Of a stretch of DNA of 64,000 nucleotides, positions 10,267 to 21,931 are shown in pieces. The notes under the pieces are model-generated. The model was not told the DNA's origin and ran no database searches. It worked only from the letters and a program-made list of their open reading frames with translations. Numbering within the stretch: position 1 is the first letter of the stretch; every line of letters begins with the position of its first letter. The translations under genes were made by a program, and so were the position numbers. The stretch lies in contig CANJQN010000003.1 of assembly GCA_947476465.1 (NCBI GenBank), forward strand, positions 1-64,000, given 5' to 3'. The DNA is from Comamonadaceae bacterium. Lineage in GTDB: Bacteria > Pseudomonadota > Gammaproteobacteria > Burkholderiales > Burkholderiaceae_C.

Positions 10267-12089
10267 GCAAAAAGCAAATCCGCAACATCGCGATCATCGC
10301 GCACGTCGACCACGGCAAAACCACCATGGTGGACCAACTGCTGCGCCAGTCAGGCACCTTCGCCGAACACGAGAAAGTGGTCGACACCGTGATGGACAAC
10401 AACGCCATCGAACGCGAACGCGGCATCACCATTCTGGCCAAGAACTGCGCGGTGAGCTGGAAGGGCACGCACATCAACATCGTCGACACCCCCGGCCACG
10501 CCGACTTCGGCGGCGAGGTGGAACGCGCGCTGTCGATGGTCGACGGCGTGGTGCTGCTGATCGACGCGCAGGAAGGCCCAATGCCGCAGACGCGCTTCGT
10601 GACCAAGAAGGCGCTGGCACTGGGCCTGCGGCCGATCGTGGTGGTCAACAAGGTCGACAAGCCCGGCTCCGCCCCCGACAAGGTGATTAACGCTGCCTTC
10701 GACCTGTTCGACAAGCTCGGCGCCACTGATGCCCAGCTCGATTTTCCGGTGGTGTATGCCTCCGGCATCAATGGCTGGTCGTCGATGATCGAGGGTGCCC
10801 ACGGCGAGCAGTGGGGCCCCGACATGTCGGCCCTGTTCGACACCGTGCTGGCGCATGTGCCCGCCCACGAGGGTGACGCCGCCGCGCCGTTGCAGCTGCA
10901 GATCTCGGCGATCGACTACTCCAGCTTTGTCGGCCGCATCGGTGTGGGCCGCGTCAACGCCGGCACCATCAAGCCGTCGATGGACGTGCTGGTGATGGAG
11001 GGCCCGGACGGCAAGACCTACAAGGGCCGTGTCAACCAGGTGCAGACCTTCCACGGCCTCGACCGCGTGCAGGTGACCGAAGCCGGCCCCGGCGACATCG
11101 TGCTGCTCAACGGCATCGAGGACATCGGCATTGGTGTCACCGTGACCGACCCGCTCGACCCCCAGCCGCTGCCCATGCTCAAGGTCGACGAGCCGACTCT
11201 GATTATGAATTTTTGCGTCAACACCAGCCCCCTGGCCGGCCGCGAAGGCAAGTACGTGACCAGCCGCCAGCTGTGGGACCGCCTGCAAAAAGAGCTGCAG
11301 AGCAACGTGGCCCTGCGCGTGAAAGAGACCGACGAGGAGGGCGTGTTCGAGGTGGCCGGCCGGGGTGAATTGCACCTGACCATCCTGCTGGAGAACATGC
11401 GTCGCGAAGGCTTCGAGCTGGCGGTGTCCAAGCCGCGCGTGGTTTTCAAGGAGATCGACGGCGAGAAGTGCGAGCCGATCGAGTTGGTCACCTGCGACAT
11501 CGAAGAGCAGCACCAGGGCGGCGTGATGCAGGCCATGGGCGAGCGCAAGGGCGAGCTGATGAACATGGACCCGGACGGCCGTGGCCGGGTGCGCCTGGAA
11601 TACCGCATTCCGGCGCGCGGGCTGATCGGTTTTTCGAACGAGTTCCTCAACCTCACGCGCGGCTCGGGCCTGATCGCCAACATCTTCGACAAGTTCGAGG
11701 CGCACAAGGGCGAGATCGCCAGCCGCAAGAACGGCGTGCTGATCTCGATGGACGACGGCGAGATCTTCACCTACGCGCTGGGCAAGCTCGACGACCGCGG
11801 CCGCATGTTCGTCAAGGCCAACGACCCGGTTTACGAAGGCATGATCGTCGGCGTGCACAACCGCGACAACGATCTGGTGGTCAACGCCACCCGCACCAAG
11901 CAGCTGACCAACTTCCGCGTCAGCGGCAAGGAAGACGCGATCAAGGTGACGCCCCCGATCCAGCTCACGCTCGAATACGGCGTCGAGTTCATCGAGGACG
12001 ACGAGCTCGTCGAGATCACGCCCAAGAGCGTGCGCCTGCGCAAGCGCTTCCTCAAGGAGCACGAGCGCAAGCGCTCCCTGCGTGCATGA
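10263..12089 (+). CDS. typA: Ribosome-associated GTPase TypA/BipA
   Basis: TypA/BipA is an EF-G-like translational GTPase that helps 50S assembly and growth under stress and cold. The 608-residue protein has intact G motifs ([15 protein letters not shown] at about 14, [28 protein letters not shown]) and the BipA-specific C-terminal half including [11 protein letters not shown]. The ATG overlaps the truB stop by 4 nt. The frame is open much further upstream into truB, but homology begins only here. It ends with ATGA overlapping the permease gene, so translation is probably coupled. Confidence 0.97.
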   Translation: MSKKQIRNIAIIAHVDHGKTTMVDQLLRQSGTFAEHEKVVDTVMDNNAIERERGITILAKNCAVSWKGTHINIVDTPGHADFGGEVERALSMVDGVVLLIDAQEGPMPQTRFVTKKALALGLRPIVVVNKVDKPGSAPDKVINAAFDLFDKLGATDAQLDFPVVYASGINGWSSMIEGAHGEQWGPDMSALFDTVLAHVPAHEGDAAAPLQLQISAIDYSSFVGRIGVGRVNAGTIKPSMDVLVMEGPDGKTYKGRVNQVQTFHGLDRVQVTEAGPGDIVLLNGIEDIGIGVTVTDPLDPQPLPMLKVDEPTLIMNFCVNTSPLAGREGKYVTSRQLWDRLQKELQSNVALRVKETDEEGVFEVAGRGELHLTILLENMRREGFELAVSKPRVVFKEIDGEKCEPIELVTCDIEEQHQGGVMQAMGERKGELMNMDPDGRGRVRLEYRIPARGLIGFSNEFLNLTRGSGLIANIFDKFEAHKGEIASRKNGVLISMDDGEIFTYALGKLDDRGRMFVKANDPVYEGMIVGVHNRDNDLVVNATRTKQLTNFRVSGKEDAIKVTPPIQLTLEYGVEFIEDDELVEITPKSVRLRKRFLKEHERKRSLRA

Positions 12090-12958
12090 AGCTCACCCAC
12101 GCCCGCGCCGTGGCCTTGATGGTGCTCGTCACCCTCATGTGGTCCATTGCCGGGGTGGTCACGCGCCAGCTCGAGCAGGCGCGCAGCTTCGAGGTGACGT
12201 TCTGGCGTAGCCTGTTCACGGCCCTGTCGCTGCTGGTGATCCTGCCGGCACTGCGCGGCCGCGGCGTTTTCACCAAGCTGCGGCACGGCGGCAGCGCCTT
12301 GTGGCTGTCCGGTCTGTGCTGGAGCGTGATGTTCACCGCCTTCATGCTGGCCCTGACGCTGACCACGGTGGCCAATGTGCTGGTGACGATGGCGGTCGGC
12401 CCGCTGCTCACGGCCTTGATCGCGCGGGTGTTCATCGGCCACCGCATTGCGACGCGCACCTGGCTGGCGATCGTGGTGGCGGGCGGCGGCATTGTCTACA
12501 TGTACGGCAACAACTTCGCGGCCGGCCAGACCGCCGGCTCGTTGGTGGCGTTGGCCGTGCCGCTGGCGGGGGCGATCAACTGGACGCTCACGCAGCGATC
12601 GCACGCCCGCGGCCACAATGTCGATCTGGTGCCGGCGGTGCTGATCGGCGCGGTGCTGTCCTCGCTATGCACGCTGCCGCTGGCCTTGCCGCTGCAGGCC
12701 ACGGCGCACGACATCTCGTTGCTGGCCCTGCTGGGGCTTGTGCAGCTGGCCATCCCCTGTACGCTTGCCGTCTTGTGCGCCCGCGTGCTCAAGGCGCCGG
12801 AGATTTCGCTGCTGGCCCTGCTGGAGGTGATCTTCGGCATTGCGCTGGCATGGCTGGGGGCCGGCGAGCAGCCGGGCGCGCAGGTGCTGACCGGTGGCAC
12901 TCTGGTGATCGGCGCGCTGGTGGCCAATGAATGGATCGGATGGAGACAACGGGCATGA
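12086..12958 (+). CDS. DMT/EamA-family membrane transporter
   Basis: A 290-residue integral membrane protein with about ten hydrophobic segments arranged as two EamA repeats, typical of the drug/metabolite transporter superfamily in the inner membrane. The opening [19 protein letters not shown] and the motif WSIAGVVTRQLE in the first helix fit this family. The substrate cannot be told from the sequence; members export amino acids, nucleosides or other metabolites. Start and stop overlap both neighbours (ATGA with typA and with the hydrolase), so it is co-transcribed with them although its function need not be linked. Confidence 0.88.
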   Translation: MKLTHARAVALMVLVTLMWSIAGVVTRQLEQARSFEVTFWRSLFTALSLLVILPALRGRGVFTKLRHGGSALWLSGLCWSVMFTAFMLALTLTTVANVLVTMAVGPLLTALIARVFIGHRIATRTWLAIVVAGGGIVYMYGNNFAAGQTAGSLVALAVPLAGAINWTLTQRSHARGHNVDLVPAVLIGAVLSSLCTLPLALPLQATAHDISLLALLGLVQLAIPCTLAVLCARVLKAPEISLLALLEVIFGIALAWLGAGEQPGAQVLTGGTLVIGALVANEWIGWRQRA

Positions 12959-14082
12959 CGCAAGCGGTGTTGGACGAAGTGTTGGGTGAGGTCAGGGGCC
13001 GCACCGGCCTTGTGACATTGAACCGGCCGAAGGCGCTGAACGCGCTCTCGCTGGACATGATCCGGGCACTGACCACGGTGCTTTTGGCCTGGGAGCGCGA
13101 CCCGGCGGTCGAGGCGGTGGCCATTCGCGGCACGAGTCGCGATGCGCACAACCCCACTGGCGCCAGCCCCTTCGGTGCTTTTTGCGCGGGCGGAGACATC
13201 CGCTTTTTTCATGAAGCCGCGGTGCGCGGCGACCCGCGGCTCGAGGATTTCTTCACCGAGGAGTACGCGCTCAACCACCTCGTGCACCGCTTTCCCAAAC
13301 CCTGGGTGGTGTTCATGGACGGCATCGTCATGGGCGGCGGCATGGGCATCGCCGGCCATGGCGGCGCGGCCAGCCTGCGGCTGGCGACCGAGCGCACGAA
13401 GATGGCCATGCCCGAGACCAACATCGGCTTTTTCCCGGACGTGGGCGGCGGCTGGTTTTTATCGCGTTGCCCGGGTGCCGTCGGTGGCTACCTGGCTCTG
13501 ACGGGGCAGGTGATCGGCGGGGCCGATGCCAAGGCGAGCGCTCTGGCCGATGGCGTGGTGCCTTCGGCGGAACTGGCCGAGCTCTGGTCGGCGCTGGCCC
13601 AAGGCGGCGCGAACGCCGTGAATGTGATGCGTGAGCGATTCGCCGTGCAGGGCGAGCCGGAAAATTCGCCGCTGGCCTCGCATCGCGCGCAAATCGACCG
13701 CTTCTTTTGCTTGCCGACGGTGCCGGCCATCGTTGCCGCACTGCAGGCGCACGACAGTGATTTCGCCCGCGAGACGGTCGCCGTGCTGCGCAAGCGCTCG
13801 CCGCTGATGCTTCATGTGGTCCACGAGCAGCTGCGGCGCGCCGCCGGTCTGACGCTGGCCGACGCGCTTCGCATGGAGCGCGATATGGTGCGCAATTGCT
13901 TTCACCTGCGCCCAGGTGCGGCCAGCGAGACGGTGGAAGGCATTCGCGCGCTGGCGGTCGACAAGGACCAGTCGCCCAAGTGGAACCCGGCCCGCATCGA
14001 GGACGTGACGCCGGACATGGTGGCACCGTTCTTTCGCAGCCCTTGGCCGATGCACGCGCATCCGTTGCGGGATCTGCGCTGA
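12955..14082 (+). CDS. 3-hydroxyisobutyryl-CoA hydrolase (ECH_2 family)
   Basis: This crotonase-fold enzyme of 375 residues probably hydrolyses 3-hydroxyisobutyryl-CoA in valine degradation. Visible family marks are TLNRPKALNALSLDMI, the oxyanion-hole segment GGDIRFF, GIVMGGGMGI and MPETNIGFFPDVGGGW, which carries the catalytic Glu and Asp positions of this subfamily; length exceeds simple enoyl-CoA hydratases (about 260) and fits the hydrolase. I take the ATG at 12955 that overlaps the permease stop rather than the ATG 24 nt upstream. A general enoyl-CoA hydratase/isomerase is the main alternative. Confidence 0.85.
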   Translation: MTQAVLDEVLGEVRGRTGLVTLNRPKALNALSLDMIRALTTVLLAWERDPAVEAVAIRGTSRDAHNPTGASPFGAFCAGGDIRFFHEAAVRGDPRLEDFFTEEYALNHLVHRFPKPWVVFMDGIVMGGGMGIAGHGGAASLRLATERTKMAMPETNIGFFPDVGGGWFLSRCPGAVGGYLALTGQVIGGADAKASALADGVVPSAELAELWSALAQGGANAVNVMRERFAVQGEPENSPLASHRAQIDRFFCLPTVPAIVAALQAHDSDFARETVAVLRKRSPLMLHVVHEQLRRAAGLTLADALRMERDMVRNCFHLRPGAASETVEGIRALAVDKDQSPKWNPARIEDVTPDMVAPFFRSPWPMHAHPLRDLR

Positions 14083-14109
14083 GGCTTACCTGTGCGGCCG
14101 ACACAGGTC

Positions 14110-14227
14110 CCTTCGACGGGCTCAGGACAGGCTCCTTCGACGGGCTCAGGACAGGCCTTCGACGGGCTCAGGGCGAACGGGTGTGCGGGCACGCCTATGT
14201 ACTCCGTTCGGGCTGAGCCTGTCGAAG
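14110..14227. repeat. Cluster of TTCGACGGGCTCAG dispersed repeats
   Basis: Three direct copies begin with CCTTCGACGGGCTCAGG (14110-14131, 14134-14155, 14156-14181) and an inverted copy CCGTTCGGGCTGAGCCTG lies at about 14204-14227. The third and the inverted copy form a long imperfect hairpin. The same family is found at 58.8 kb and inside tex at 61 kb. It fills the convergent gap between the hydrolase and anti-sigma genes and might end transcription, but no T-run is present. Confidence 0.8.
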
Positions 14228-14239
14228 CCGCGCGTGGAC

Positions 14240-15064
14240 TCACTGGGATCGCGATCCAGCCAGCTGCCGATACACCGTGTCCGCCAGCGCCAGCAGGCGC
14301 TCGCGCGGCAGGTTGCCCGCCAGCGCATAGCCGAACCCCTGGTCAACCCAATAAAAGCTGGCAGCAGGGCCCTCGCGCGTGAAGCGGAAAGCGGTCTCAC
14401 TGGAGCCGGACGACTTTTCGCCCACCGCGCCGATGTACAGCGTGAGGCGCTCGCCCTGGCCATTTTGGAACATGAACTGCGCCCGGGCGCCAGCCTCGGC
14501 TGGCAGAAGCCGCCCGCCGACCAGTTCGAAGCCTTCGCCACCGAGCTGCGGTACGCGCAGCGGCCGGCCCAGCCGCTTGGACAGCCATTGCACGAGGTGC
14601 TCCTGTTGCGCGGCCTCCACCTCGACCGGGTGGCGCGACTCGGGCAGGTAGACCGCATGGGCGGCCAAGGCCTGACGCGCGAAGCGCTGTGGCGAGCGCG
14701 CATCGGCCAGCGGGCTTGCGGCCTGCCACTGTGCATGTCCCGCCCAGCCCGCCAGGAAGGCCAGCAGCACGGCGGCGGCCCGGCCGCCCCAGCGGGCCCA
14801 CAGGTCGATCGTGCTTCGCCGCAGCGTCAAACCGTTCGCGGCGGCCAGCATGCTGGGCGATAGCGGTTCTGCGAGGGTGGCTTTCAGGTGTTCCTGCAAC
14901 GCCTGGCGCTGGTCGCTCCAGGCCGCGACAGTGGCGGCGGCTTCGGGATGGTCGTTGAGCCAGGCCCGCACGCGCGTCGCCTCGGCGGTGGACAGCCGGC
15001 CGTCAACGAAGGCATGCAGCACGTGGTCGGAGGGGGCGGGGGTCGGGGACCGTGGGTTCGTCAT
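14240..15064 (-). CDS. Membrane anti-sigma factor
   Basis: A 274-residue protein with a soluble N-terminal domain whose HVLHAFVDGRLSTAEATRVR segment matches the start of anti-sigma factors, one membrane segment at about 92-108 (AAAVLLAFLAGWAGHA), and a periplasmic C-terminal domain. It starts 4 nt after the ECF sigma gene, the classical pairing; the protein should hold that sigma factor at the inner membrane until an envelope signal arrives. No HxxxCxxC zinc motif is present, so it is not a ZAS-type thiol sensor. The inducing signal is unknown. Confidence 0.85.
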   Translation of the reverse strand: MTNPRSPTPAPSDHVLHAFVDGRLSTAEATRVRAWLNDHPEAAATVAAWSDQRQALQEHLKATLAEPLSPSMLAAANGLTLRRSTIDLWARWGGRAAAVLLAFLAGWAGHAQWQAASPLADARSPQRFARQALAAHAVYLPESRHPVEVEAAQQEHLVQWLSKRLGRPLRVPQLGGEGFELVGGRLLPAEAGARAQFMFQNGQGERLTLYIGAVGEKSSGSSETAFRFTREGPAASFYWVDQGFGYALAGNLPRERLLALADTVYRQLAGSRSQ

Positions 15065-15068
15065 GGCT

Positions 15069-15611
15069 TTACTTCATTCGCCGCAACGCCGGCCGCGGGG
15101 CGGCATCCGCGGCCTTGCCCTCACCGTCCATCAGCTCACGCAGCCGGGCCCGGGCCCGCGACAGGCGCGACATGACCGTGCCAATGGGCACACCGGTGAT
15201 ACGCGCGACCCGGGCGTAGCTCAGGTCTTGCAGGGTCACCAGCAGCAGGGTTTCGCGCTGGTCCTCGGGCAGCCGCAGCAGGCAGCGCTGCAAATCCAGG
15301 GCCTGCTCAGTCGCCTGGGGCGACACGGGCGAGGCGTGCTCCAGCGCTTCCAGATCAAGGGGCTCGGTGGCCTGGCGCCGGGCCCGCCTCGCACCGTCGA
15401 TGAACAGGTTGTGCATCGCGGTGAAAAGCCAGGCCCGCAGGTCGGTGCCGGCCGTCCAGAGCCGCCAGCGGGTGCAGGCGCGTTCCAACGTGTCTTGAAC
15501 CAAGTCGTCCGCCGCCCAGCGGTCGCCGCACAGGGCGCGCGCATAGCGGCGCAGCGGCGCCACCATGGCCGCCAGCGCCATCTGGTCTTGCGGCGTATCG
15601 GGCGGGCTCAT
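15069..15611 (-). CDS. ECF-family RNA polymerase sigma factor
   Basis: A 180-residue sigma factor with only regions 2 and 4: region 2 around DDLVQDTLERACTRWR and AWLFTAMHNLFIDGARR, region 4 around LPEDQRETLLLVTLQDLSY and GVPIGTVMSRLSRARARLR. It would direct RNA polymerase to a small regulon, probably including its own operon. It lies between the secreted protein gene (30 nt upstream) and its anti-sigma factor (4 nt downstream), all on the minus strand. The specific ECF group cannot be decided by eye. Confidence 0.93.
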   Translation of the reverse strand: MSPPDTPQDQMALAAMVAPLRRYARALCGDRWAADDLVQDTLERACTRWRLWTAGTDLRAWLFTAMHNLFIDGARRARRQATEPLDLEALEHASPVSPQATEQALDLQRCLLRLPEDQRETLLLVTLQDLSYARVARITGVPIGTVMSRLSRARARLRELMDGEGKAADAAPRPALRRMK

Positions 15612-15641
15612 GGGCGCCTATCGTGCCGCGCGGTCAGGCGT

Positions 15642-16022
15642 TCAAGGCCGCGCGATCTTCCAGACGTTGTTGACGTTGTCGCCGGTGCGATCACCCGCCT
15701 TGGTGTCGCGCACCCAGAAGTACAGTGGCTTGCCCTTGAAGGCCCATTGCTTTGCGCCGTCGTCGCGGGTGACGATGCTCCAGTCGCCGGAGCCATTGTC
15801 CGTGGCGCCCGCCATCAGCGGCGGCCACAGGGCGGCGCATTGCCCGTTGCACACCGATTTGCCGGAGCCGGCGGCGTCGCGGTCGAAGGTGTAGAGGGTC
15901 ATGCCGTTGCCGCCCACCAGGACGCCATCGGCGGCCTTGGCGGGGGGCGTTTGCGCGAAGGCCGCGCCAGCGGCCAGGATCAGGCTCAGCGCCAGGGTGC
16001 GCGGGAGAAAGGAAGTGATCAT
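15642..16022 (-). CDS. Secreted COG4315-family protein in an ECF sigma operon
   Basis: A 126-residue exported protein with a signal peptide (MITSFLPRTLALSLILAAGA, cleavage near AFA-QT) and two copies of the secreted repeat of unknown function: one around GMTLYTFDRDAAGSGKSVC with a CNGQCAALWPP pair of cysteines, the other around QWAFKGKPLYFWVRDTKAGD. The family is often annotated as putative lipoprotein, but no lipobox is seen. Function is unknown. Being first in the sigma/anti-sigma operon, it is a likely target or sensor partner of that system. Confidence 0.85.
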   Translation of the reverse strand: MITSFLPRTLALSLILAAGAAFAQTPPAKAADGVLVGGNGMTLYTFDRDAAGSGKSVCNGQCAALWPPLMAGATDNGSGDWSIVTRDDGAKQWAFKGKPLYFWVRDTKAGDRTGDNVNNVWKIARP

Positions 16023-16124
16023 CGGTGTTCTCCTGTCGGGGTGAAAAAGGGTTCCCCACTGCGCAAACGATCCAGCCAGGCGATTTATTCCGTCGGGCCA
16101 AACATTGACCGGGGCAGGGCGCCC

Positions 16125-16598
16125 TTACCGGGTGCTGTGCTTCATGATGCGCTCCACCTCCCGCTTGCCCTCGCGGTCGCGGATGGTGTTGCGCTTGTCA
16201 TGCTCACCCTTGCCCTTGGCCAGCGCGATCTCGCATTTGACGTTCCCGCCCTTCCAGTGAAGGTTCAGGGGCACCAGGGTGTAGCCCTTTTGTTCGACCT
16301 TGCCGATCAGACGGCGGATCTCTTCCTTGTGCAGCAGCAGCTTGCGGGTGCGCACGGCATCGGGGCTGACGTGGGTGGATGCGGTCTTGAGCGGGTTGAT
16401 CTGGCAGCCGATGATGAAAAGCTCACCGTTCTTGATGACCACATAGCCGTCGGTCAGCTGGACCTTGCCATCGCGCAGGGCCTTGACTTCCCAGCCCTGC
16501 AACACCATGCCGGCCTCGTACCGCTCTTCGATGGCATAGTTGAAGACGGCCTTCTTGTTGTCGGCGATGCGCGCCTGGGAGTCGGGTTTTTGGGTCAT
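16125..16598 (-). CDS. smpB: SsrA-binding protein SmpB
   Basis: SmpB binds tmRNA and brings it to stalled ribosomes for trans-translation. The 157-residue product has the beta-barrel core ([34 protein letters not shown]) and the basic C-terminal tail ([20 protein letters not shown]) that enters the mRNA channel. The start is the ATG at 16598 ([10 protein letters not shown]), where homology begins. It is divergent from ratA with a 69-nt gap, an arrangement conserved in many proteobacteria. Confidence 0.96.
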   Translation of the reverse strand: MTQKPDSQARIADNKKAVFNYAIEERYEAGMVLQGWEVKALRDGKVQLTDGYVVIKNGELFIIGCQINPLKTASTHVSPDAVRTRKLLLHKEEIRRLIGKVEQKGYTLVPLNLHWKGGNVKCEIALAKGKGEHDKRNTIRDREGKREVERIMKHSTR

Positions 16599-16639
16599 TC
16601 GATGGCAGTTGGGTCGCAGGTGGGGTCGCGCTGCCTCTC

Positions 16640-16645
16640 TACAAT
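16640..16645 (+). promoter_or_regulatory. Possible -10 box of ratA-rnfH
   Basis: TACAAT at 16640-16645, followed by CGCGG, lies 22 nt before the ratA ATG. The identical TACAATCGCGG sequence occurs before guaB. No convincing -35 box is visible at 16-18 nt, so only the -10 element is claimed. Confidence 0.4.
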
Positions 16646-16667
16646 CGCGGCGGGCCCGCAATTCTCC

Positions 16668-17108
16668 ATGAAATCCGTCAACAAATCCGTCCTGATCTGG
16701 TACAGCGCCGAAGAGATGTTCGCCCTGGTCACCGACGTGGACGCCTACCCGCAATTTCTGCCCTGGTGCGACCACGCCTCGGTGCTGGCGCGCGACGAGC
16801 ACGGCATGAAGGCCGAGGTCGGCATCTCCATCAGCCGCATCCGCCAGACCTTCATCACCCGCAACGACCATGTGCCCGGGCGGCAGGTGAACATGAAGCT
16901 GATCGACGGCCCGTTCTCCCACCTGGAAGGCTGCTGGACCTTCACGCCTGTGGGAGAGGACCAGCAGCGGGCATGCCGGGTCGCGCTTAAGCTCGATTAC
17001 GCGTTTCGCAGCCGCACCTTGGCGGCCCTGGTCGGCCCGGTGTTCGACCGCATCGCCGGCAGCCTGGTCGATGCCTTCGTCAAGCGTGCCGAGCAGGTCT
17101 ATGGCTGA
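16668..17108 (+). CDS. ratA: RatA/COQ10-type START-domain protein
   Basis: A 146-residue protein of the RatA/Coq10 family, a polyketide-cyclase-like START fold. Segments [28 protein letters not shown] and [13 protein letters not shown] are typical. In E. coli RatA was reported to block 70S assembly, and related proteins bind ubiquinone; which activity applies here is unknown. The frame is open far upstream in the opposite-strand region, but homology begins at the ATG at 16668, divergent from smpB. It overlaps the next gene by 8 nt, as in the conserved ratA-ratB pair. Confidence 0.93.
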   Translation: MKSVNKSVLIWYSAEEMFALVTDVDAYPQFLPWCDHASVLARDEHGMKAEVGISISRIRQTFITRNDHVPGRQVNMKLIDGPFSHLEGCWTFTPVGEDQQRACRVALKLDYAFRSRTLAALVGPVFDRIAGSLVDAFVKRAEQVYG

Positions 17109-17442
17109 TACCCCGCCTCGGCTGTGCGTGACGGTGGCGTTTAGCCCGGCCGCACGCCAAGTGCACGAATGGGTGCTGCACGTGCCGCCGGGCACGACGG
17201 CGGCCCAGGCGGTGCTGGCGAGTCCGCTGGCGGCCAGCTTCCCAGGACTGGACTTGGCCAGCCTGCACCTGTGCATCTGGGGGCGCGCCGGGTCGCCGAC
17301 CCAGGCCTTGCGCGAGGGCGACCGGGTGGAACTGCTGCGCCCCTTGCGGGTGGACCCGAAGGTGGCCAGGCGAGAGCGCTTTCGGCGGCAGGGGGCACGG
17401 GCCACCGGCCTGTTCGCCCGGGGGCCCCGCGGAAAGGCTTGA
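17101..17442 (+). CDS. rnfH: RnfH/RatB-family ubiquitin-fold protein
   Basis: A 113-residue protein of the RnfH family (UPF0125), predicted beta-grasp fold. It has the characteristic pattern [20 protein letters not shown], then [20 protein letters not shown] and [17 protein letters not shown]. The start ATG lies within the end of ratA, and the pair is conserved together in beta- and gammaproteobacteria. Biochemical role is not established. It converges on the DUF4124 gene with only 10 nt between stops and no visible terminator. Confidence 0.9.
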   Translation: MADTPPRLCVTVAFSPAARQVHEWVLHVPPGTTAAQAVLASPLAASFPGLDLASLHLCIWGRAGSPTQALREGDRVELLRPLRVDPKVARRERFRRQGARATGLFARGPRGKA

Positions 17443-17452
17443 GTGCGCCCTG

Positions 17453-19590
<2,138 letters not shown>

Positions 19591-19620
19591 CGGCCTCACC
19601 CCCGAAGCGGCTCACTTCGT

Positions 19621-19690
19621 GTAGCCACCTCCCCCTCAAGGGGGCGCCCCCAGCGGCCCGGCAAAGCCGGTTCCGCGGCGGCCCTGGAAG
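19621..19690. repeat. Dispersed palindromic repeat between guaB and guaA
   Basis: Two small hairpins follow each other: CCCCCT-CA-AGGGGG (19631-19644) and CCGGC-AAA-GCCGG (19658-19670). This composite is a common intergenic repeat in Comamonadaceae. It lies between two co-oriented genes and could modulate the guaB/guaA ratio; there is no T-run. Confidence 0.65.
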
Positions 19691-19715
19691 GGTCCCCTGT
19701 TTTAAGCAGTGTCCC

Positions 19716-21335
19716 ATGCAACACGACAAGATCCTCATCCTCGACTTCGGCAGCCAGGTCACGCAGCTGATCGCCCGGCGCGTGCGCGAGGCGCATGTGC
19801 TGTCGGAGGTCCATCCCTGCGATGTCAGCGACGACTGGGTGCGTCAGTACGCCGCCGACGGCAAGCTGCGCGGCGTGATCCTTTCGGGCAGCCATGCCAG
19901 TGTGTACGAGGACACCACCGACAAGGCGCCACAGGCGGTGTTCGAGCTTGGGGTGCCGGTGCTGGGCATCTGCTACGGCATGCAGACCATGGCGCACCAG
20001 CTGGGCGGCAAGGTCGAGAGCGGGCACAAGCGCGAGTTCGGCTTTGCCGCCGTGCGCGCGCGCGGCCATACCGAGCTGCTGCGCGACATCGCCGACTTCA
20101 CCACCGACCAGGGCCACGGCATGCTCAACGTGTGGATGTCGCACGGTGACAAGGTGGTCGACATGCCGCCCGGCTTCAAGCTGATGGCGTCCACCGACAG
20201 CTGCCCGATCGCCGGCATGGCCGACGAGGCGCGCCGCTTCTACGCGGTGCAGTTTCACCCTGAGGTGACGCACACGCAGCAGGGCCACGCCATCCTGGAG
20301 CGCTTCGTGCTGGGGATCTGCCAGGCCGCGCCAGACTGGGTGATGCGCGACCACGTCGCCGAGGCGGTGGCCGCCATCCGCCAGCAGGTGGGCGACGAGG
20401 AAGTGATTCTGGGTCTGTCGGGCGGCGTCGATTCGTCGGTGGCCGCGGCCCTGATCCACCGCGCCATCGGCGACCAGCTGACCTGCGTGTTCGTCGACCA
20501 CGGCCTGCTGCGCAAGGACGAGGGCAAGATGGTGATGGAAATGTTCGCGGGCAAGCTGCATGCGCGCGTCATCCACGTGGACGCGGCCGACCAGTTCCTG
20601 GGCCATCTGAAGGGCGTGAGCGAGCCTGAGGCCAAGCGCAAGATCATTGGCCGCGAGTTCGTGGAAGTGTTCAAGGCCGAGGCCGCCAAGCTCAAGGCCG
20701 GGGCGCTGGGGCACAAAGGCGCGACCTTCCTGGCCCAAGGCACCATCTACCCGGACGTCATCGAATCGGGCGGCGCCAAGAACAAGAAGGCCGTCACCAT
20801 CAAGAGCCACCACAACGTGGGTGGCCTGCCTGAGCAACTGGGCCTGAAGCTGCTGGAGCCGCTGCGCGACCTGTTCAAGGACGAGGTGCGCGAGCTGGGC
20901 GTGGCCCTGGGCCTGCCGCCCGAGATGGTCTTGCGCCACCCCTTCCCGGGCCCGGGCCTGGGCGTTCGCATCCTGGGCGAGGTGAAAAAAGAATACGCCG
21001 ACCTGCTGCGCGGCGCCGACGCCATCTTCATCGAGGAGTTGCGCAGCTTTGTTGATCCGCACACCGGCAAAAGCTGGTACGACCTCACTAGCCAGGCCTT
21101 CGCCGTCTTCCTGCCGGTCAAGAGTGTGGGGGTGATGGGCGACGGCCGCACCTATGACTACGTGGTCGCCCTGCGCGCCGTGCAGACCAGCGACTTCATG
21201 ACCGCCGACTGGGCCGAGCTGCCCTACGCGCTGCTCAAGAAAGTGTCCAGCCGCATCATCAACGAGGTGCGCGGTATCAACCGCGTCACCTACGACGTGA
21301 GCAGCAAGCCGCCGGCGACGATCGAGTGGGAATGA
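19716..21335 (+). CDS. guaA: GMP synthase (glutamine-hydrolysing)
   Basis: GuaA aminates XMP to GMP using glutamine and ATP. The 539-residue protein has a class I amidotransferase domain with the Cys nucleophile at residue 86 ([10 protein letters not shown]) and HPEVTHT, then the ATP-pyrophosphatase P-loop [13 protein letters not shown] at about 233-245, and the dimerisation domain ending [15 protein letters not shown]. Immediately after the stop the sequence turns AT-rich, so this is the last core gene before the accessory region. Confidence 0.97.
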   Translation: MQHDKILILDFGSQVTQLIARRVREAHVLSEVHPCDVSDDWVRQYAADGKLRGVILSGSHASVYEDTTDKAPQAVFELGVPVLGICYGMQTMAHQLGGKVESGHKREFGFAAVRARGHTELLRDIADFTTDQGHGMLNVWMSHGDKVVDMPPGFKLMASTDSCPIAGMADEARRFYAVQFHPEVTHTQQGHAILERFVLGICQAAPDWVMRDHVAEAVAAIRQQVGDEEVILGLSGGVDSSVAAALIHRAIGDQLTCVFVDHGLLRKDEGKMVMEMFAGKLHARVIHVDAADQFLGHLKGVSEPEAKRKIIGREFVEVFKAEAAKLKAGALGHKGATFLAQGTIYPDVIESGGAKNKKAVTIKSHHNVGGLPEQLGLKLLEPLRDLFKDEVRELGVALGLPPEMVLRHPFPGPGLGVRILGEVKKEYADLLRGADAIFIEELRSFVDPHTGKSWYDLTSQAFAVFLPVKSVGVMGDGRTYDYVVALRAVQTSDFMTADWAELPYALLKKVSSRIINEVRGINRVTYDVSSKPPATIEWE

Positions 21336-21434
21336 CGGGAATTTTTAAGTGATTGATTGGTAAAGATTTTTGATTTTTGAGTGTCAATCTAAGAAATAAC
21401 TAAGTCATTGATTTTATTGAGTTCTGAAATTTTA

Positions 21435-21455
21435 GTTACACATAAACTTACACAC
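21435..21455. repeat. TTACACA element, copy 1
   Basis: GTTACACATAAACTTACACAC lies 45 nt before the DUF2306 gene in the AT-rich patch. Related copies stand at 22012-22032 and 22142-22162. Each copy holds two TTACACA half-sites separated by 3-4 nt. Confidence 0.6.
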
Positions 21456-21499
21456 TGGTGACACTACTCGAAATCATAGTTACGCAATAGAGGAAATAG

Positions 21500-21913
21500 A
21501 TGAATTTCAGTTTGTTGTTTGATACATCTGCTTTTATACAAATACACTTTTTTTTCGCAATAAGTGCCTTTTTAATTGGTGCTTTACAGCTACTAGGAAG
21601 AAAAGGAACAACTCCACATAAAGTATTGGGTAGATTGTGGGTTGCGATGATGTTAGTCATTTGCGTAACTTCTTTTTGGATAAAAGAGTTAATGCCAGGT
21701 GGTGTTTTTTGGGGTTACTCGCCTATCCATTTGTTGAGCATTTTTGTGCTTTTCCAAATTACTTTAGGCGTTTATTTTGCTAGAGTTGGTAACATCATAG
21801 GACATAAAAAATGTATGACTTACACATACATTGGCGGTTTGATAATCGCAGGTGCCTTTACTTTTTACCCTGACAGGCTTCTTTATAAAGTTTTTTTATC
21901 AACCTATTCTTAA
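21500..21913 (+). CDS. DUF2306-like small membrane protein (foreign composition)
   Basis: A 137-residue hydrophobic protein with four predicted membrane segments (about 10-27, 45-62, 75-92 and 107-125). Conserved spots are GRKGTTPHKVLGRLWV and FWGYSPIHLLSIFVL, which match the DUF2306 family of inner membrane proteins without known function. A good ribosome site (GAGGAA) precedes the ATG. Its codons are A/T-ending and rich in Ile, Phe and Lys, in sharp contrast to guaA just upstream, so recent acquisition is likely. It ends 278 nt before the next gene. Confidence 0.8.
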   Translation: MNFSLLFDTSAFIQIHFFFAISAFLIGALQLLGRKGTTPHKVLGRLWVAMMLVICVTSFWIKELMPGGVFWGYSPIHLLSIFVLFQITLGVYFARVGNIIGHKKCMTYTYIGGLIIAGAFTFYPDRLLYKVFLSTYS

Positions 21914-21931
21914 ATTTTTAAAGGAGCCGCA

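Noticed and set aside
14811..16667. Long plus-strand frame upstream of ratA
   Set aside because: It is the shadow of the sigma/anti-sigma, COG4315 and smpB genes on the other strand.
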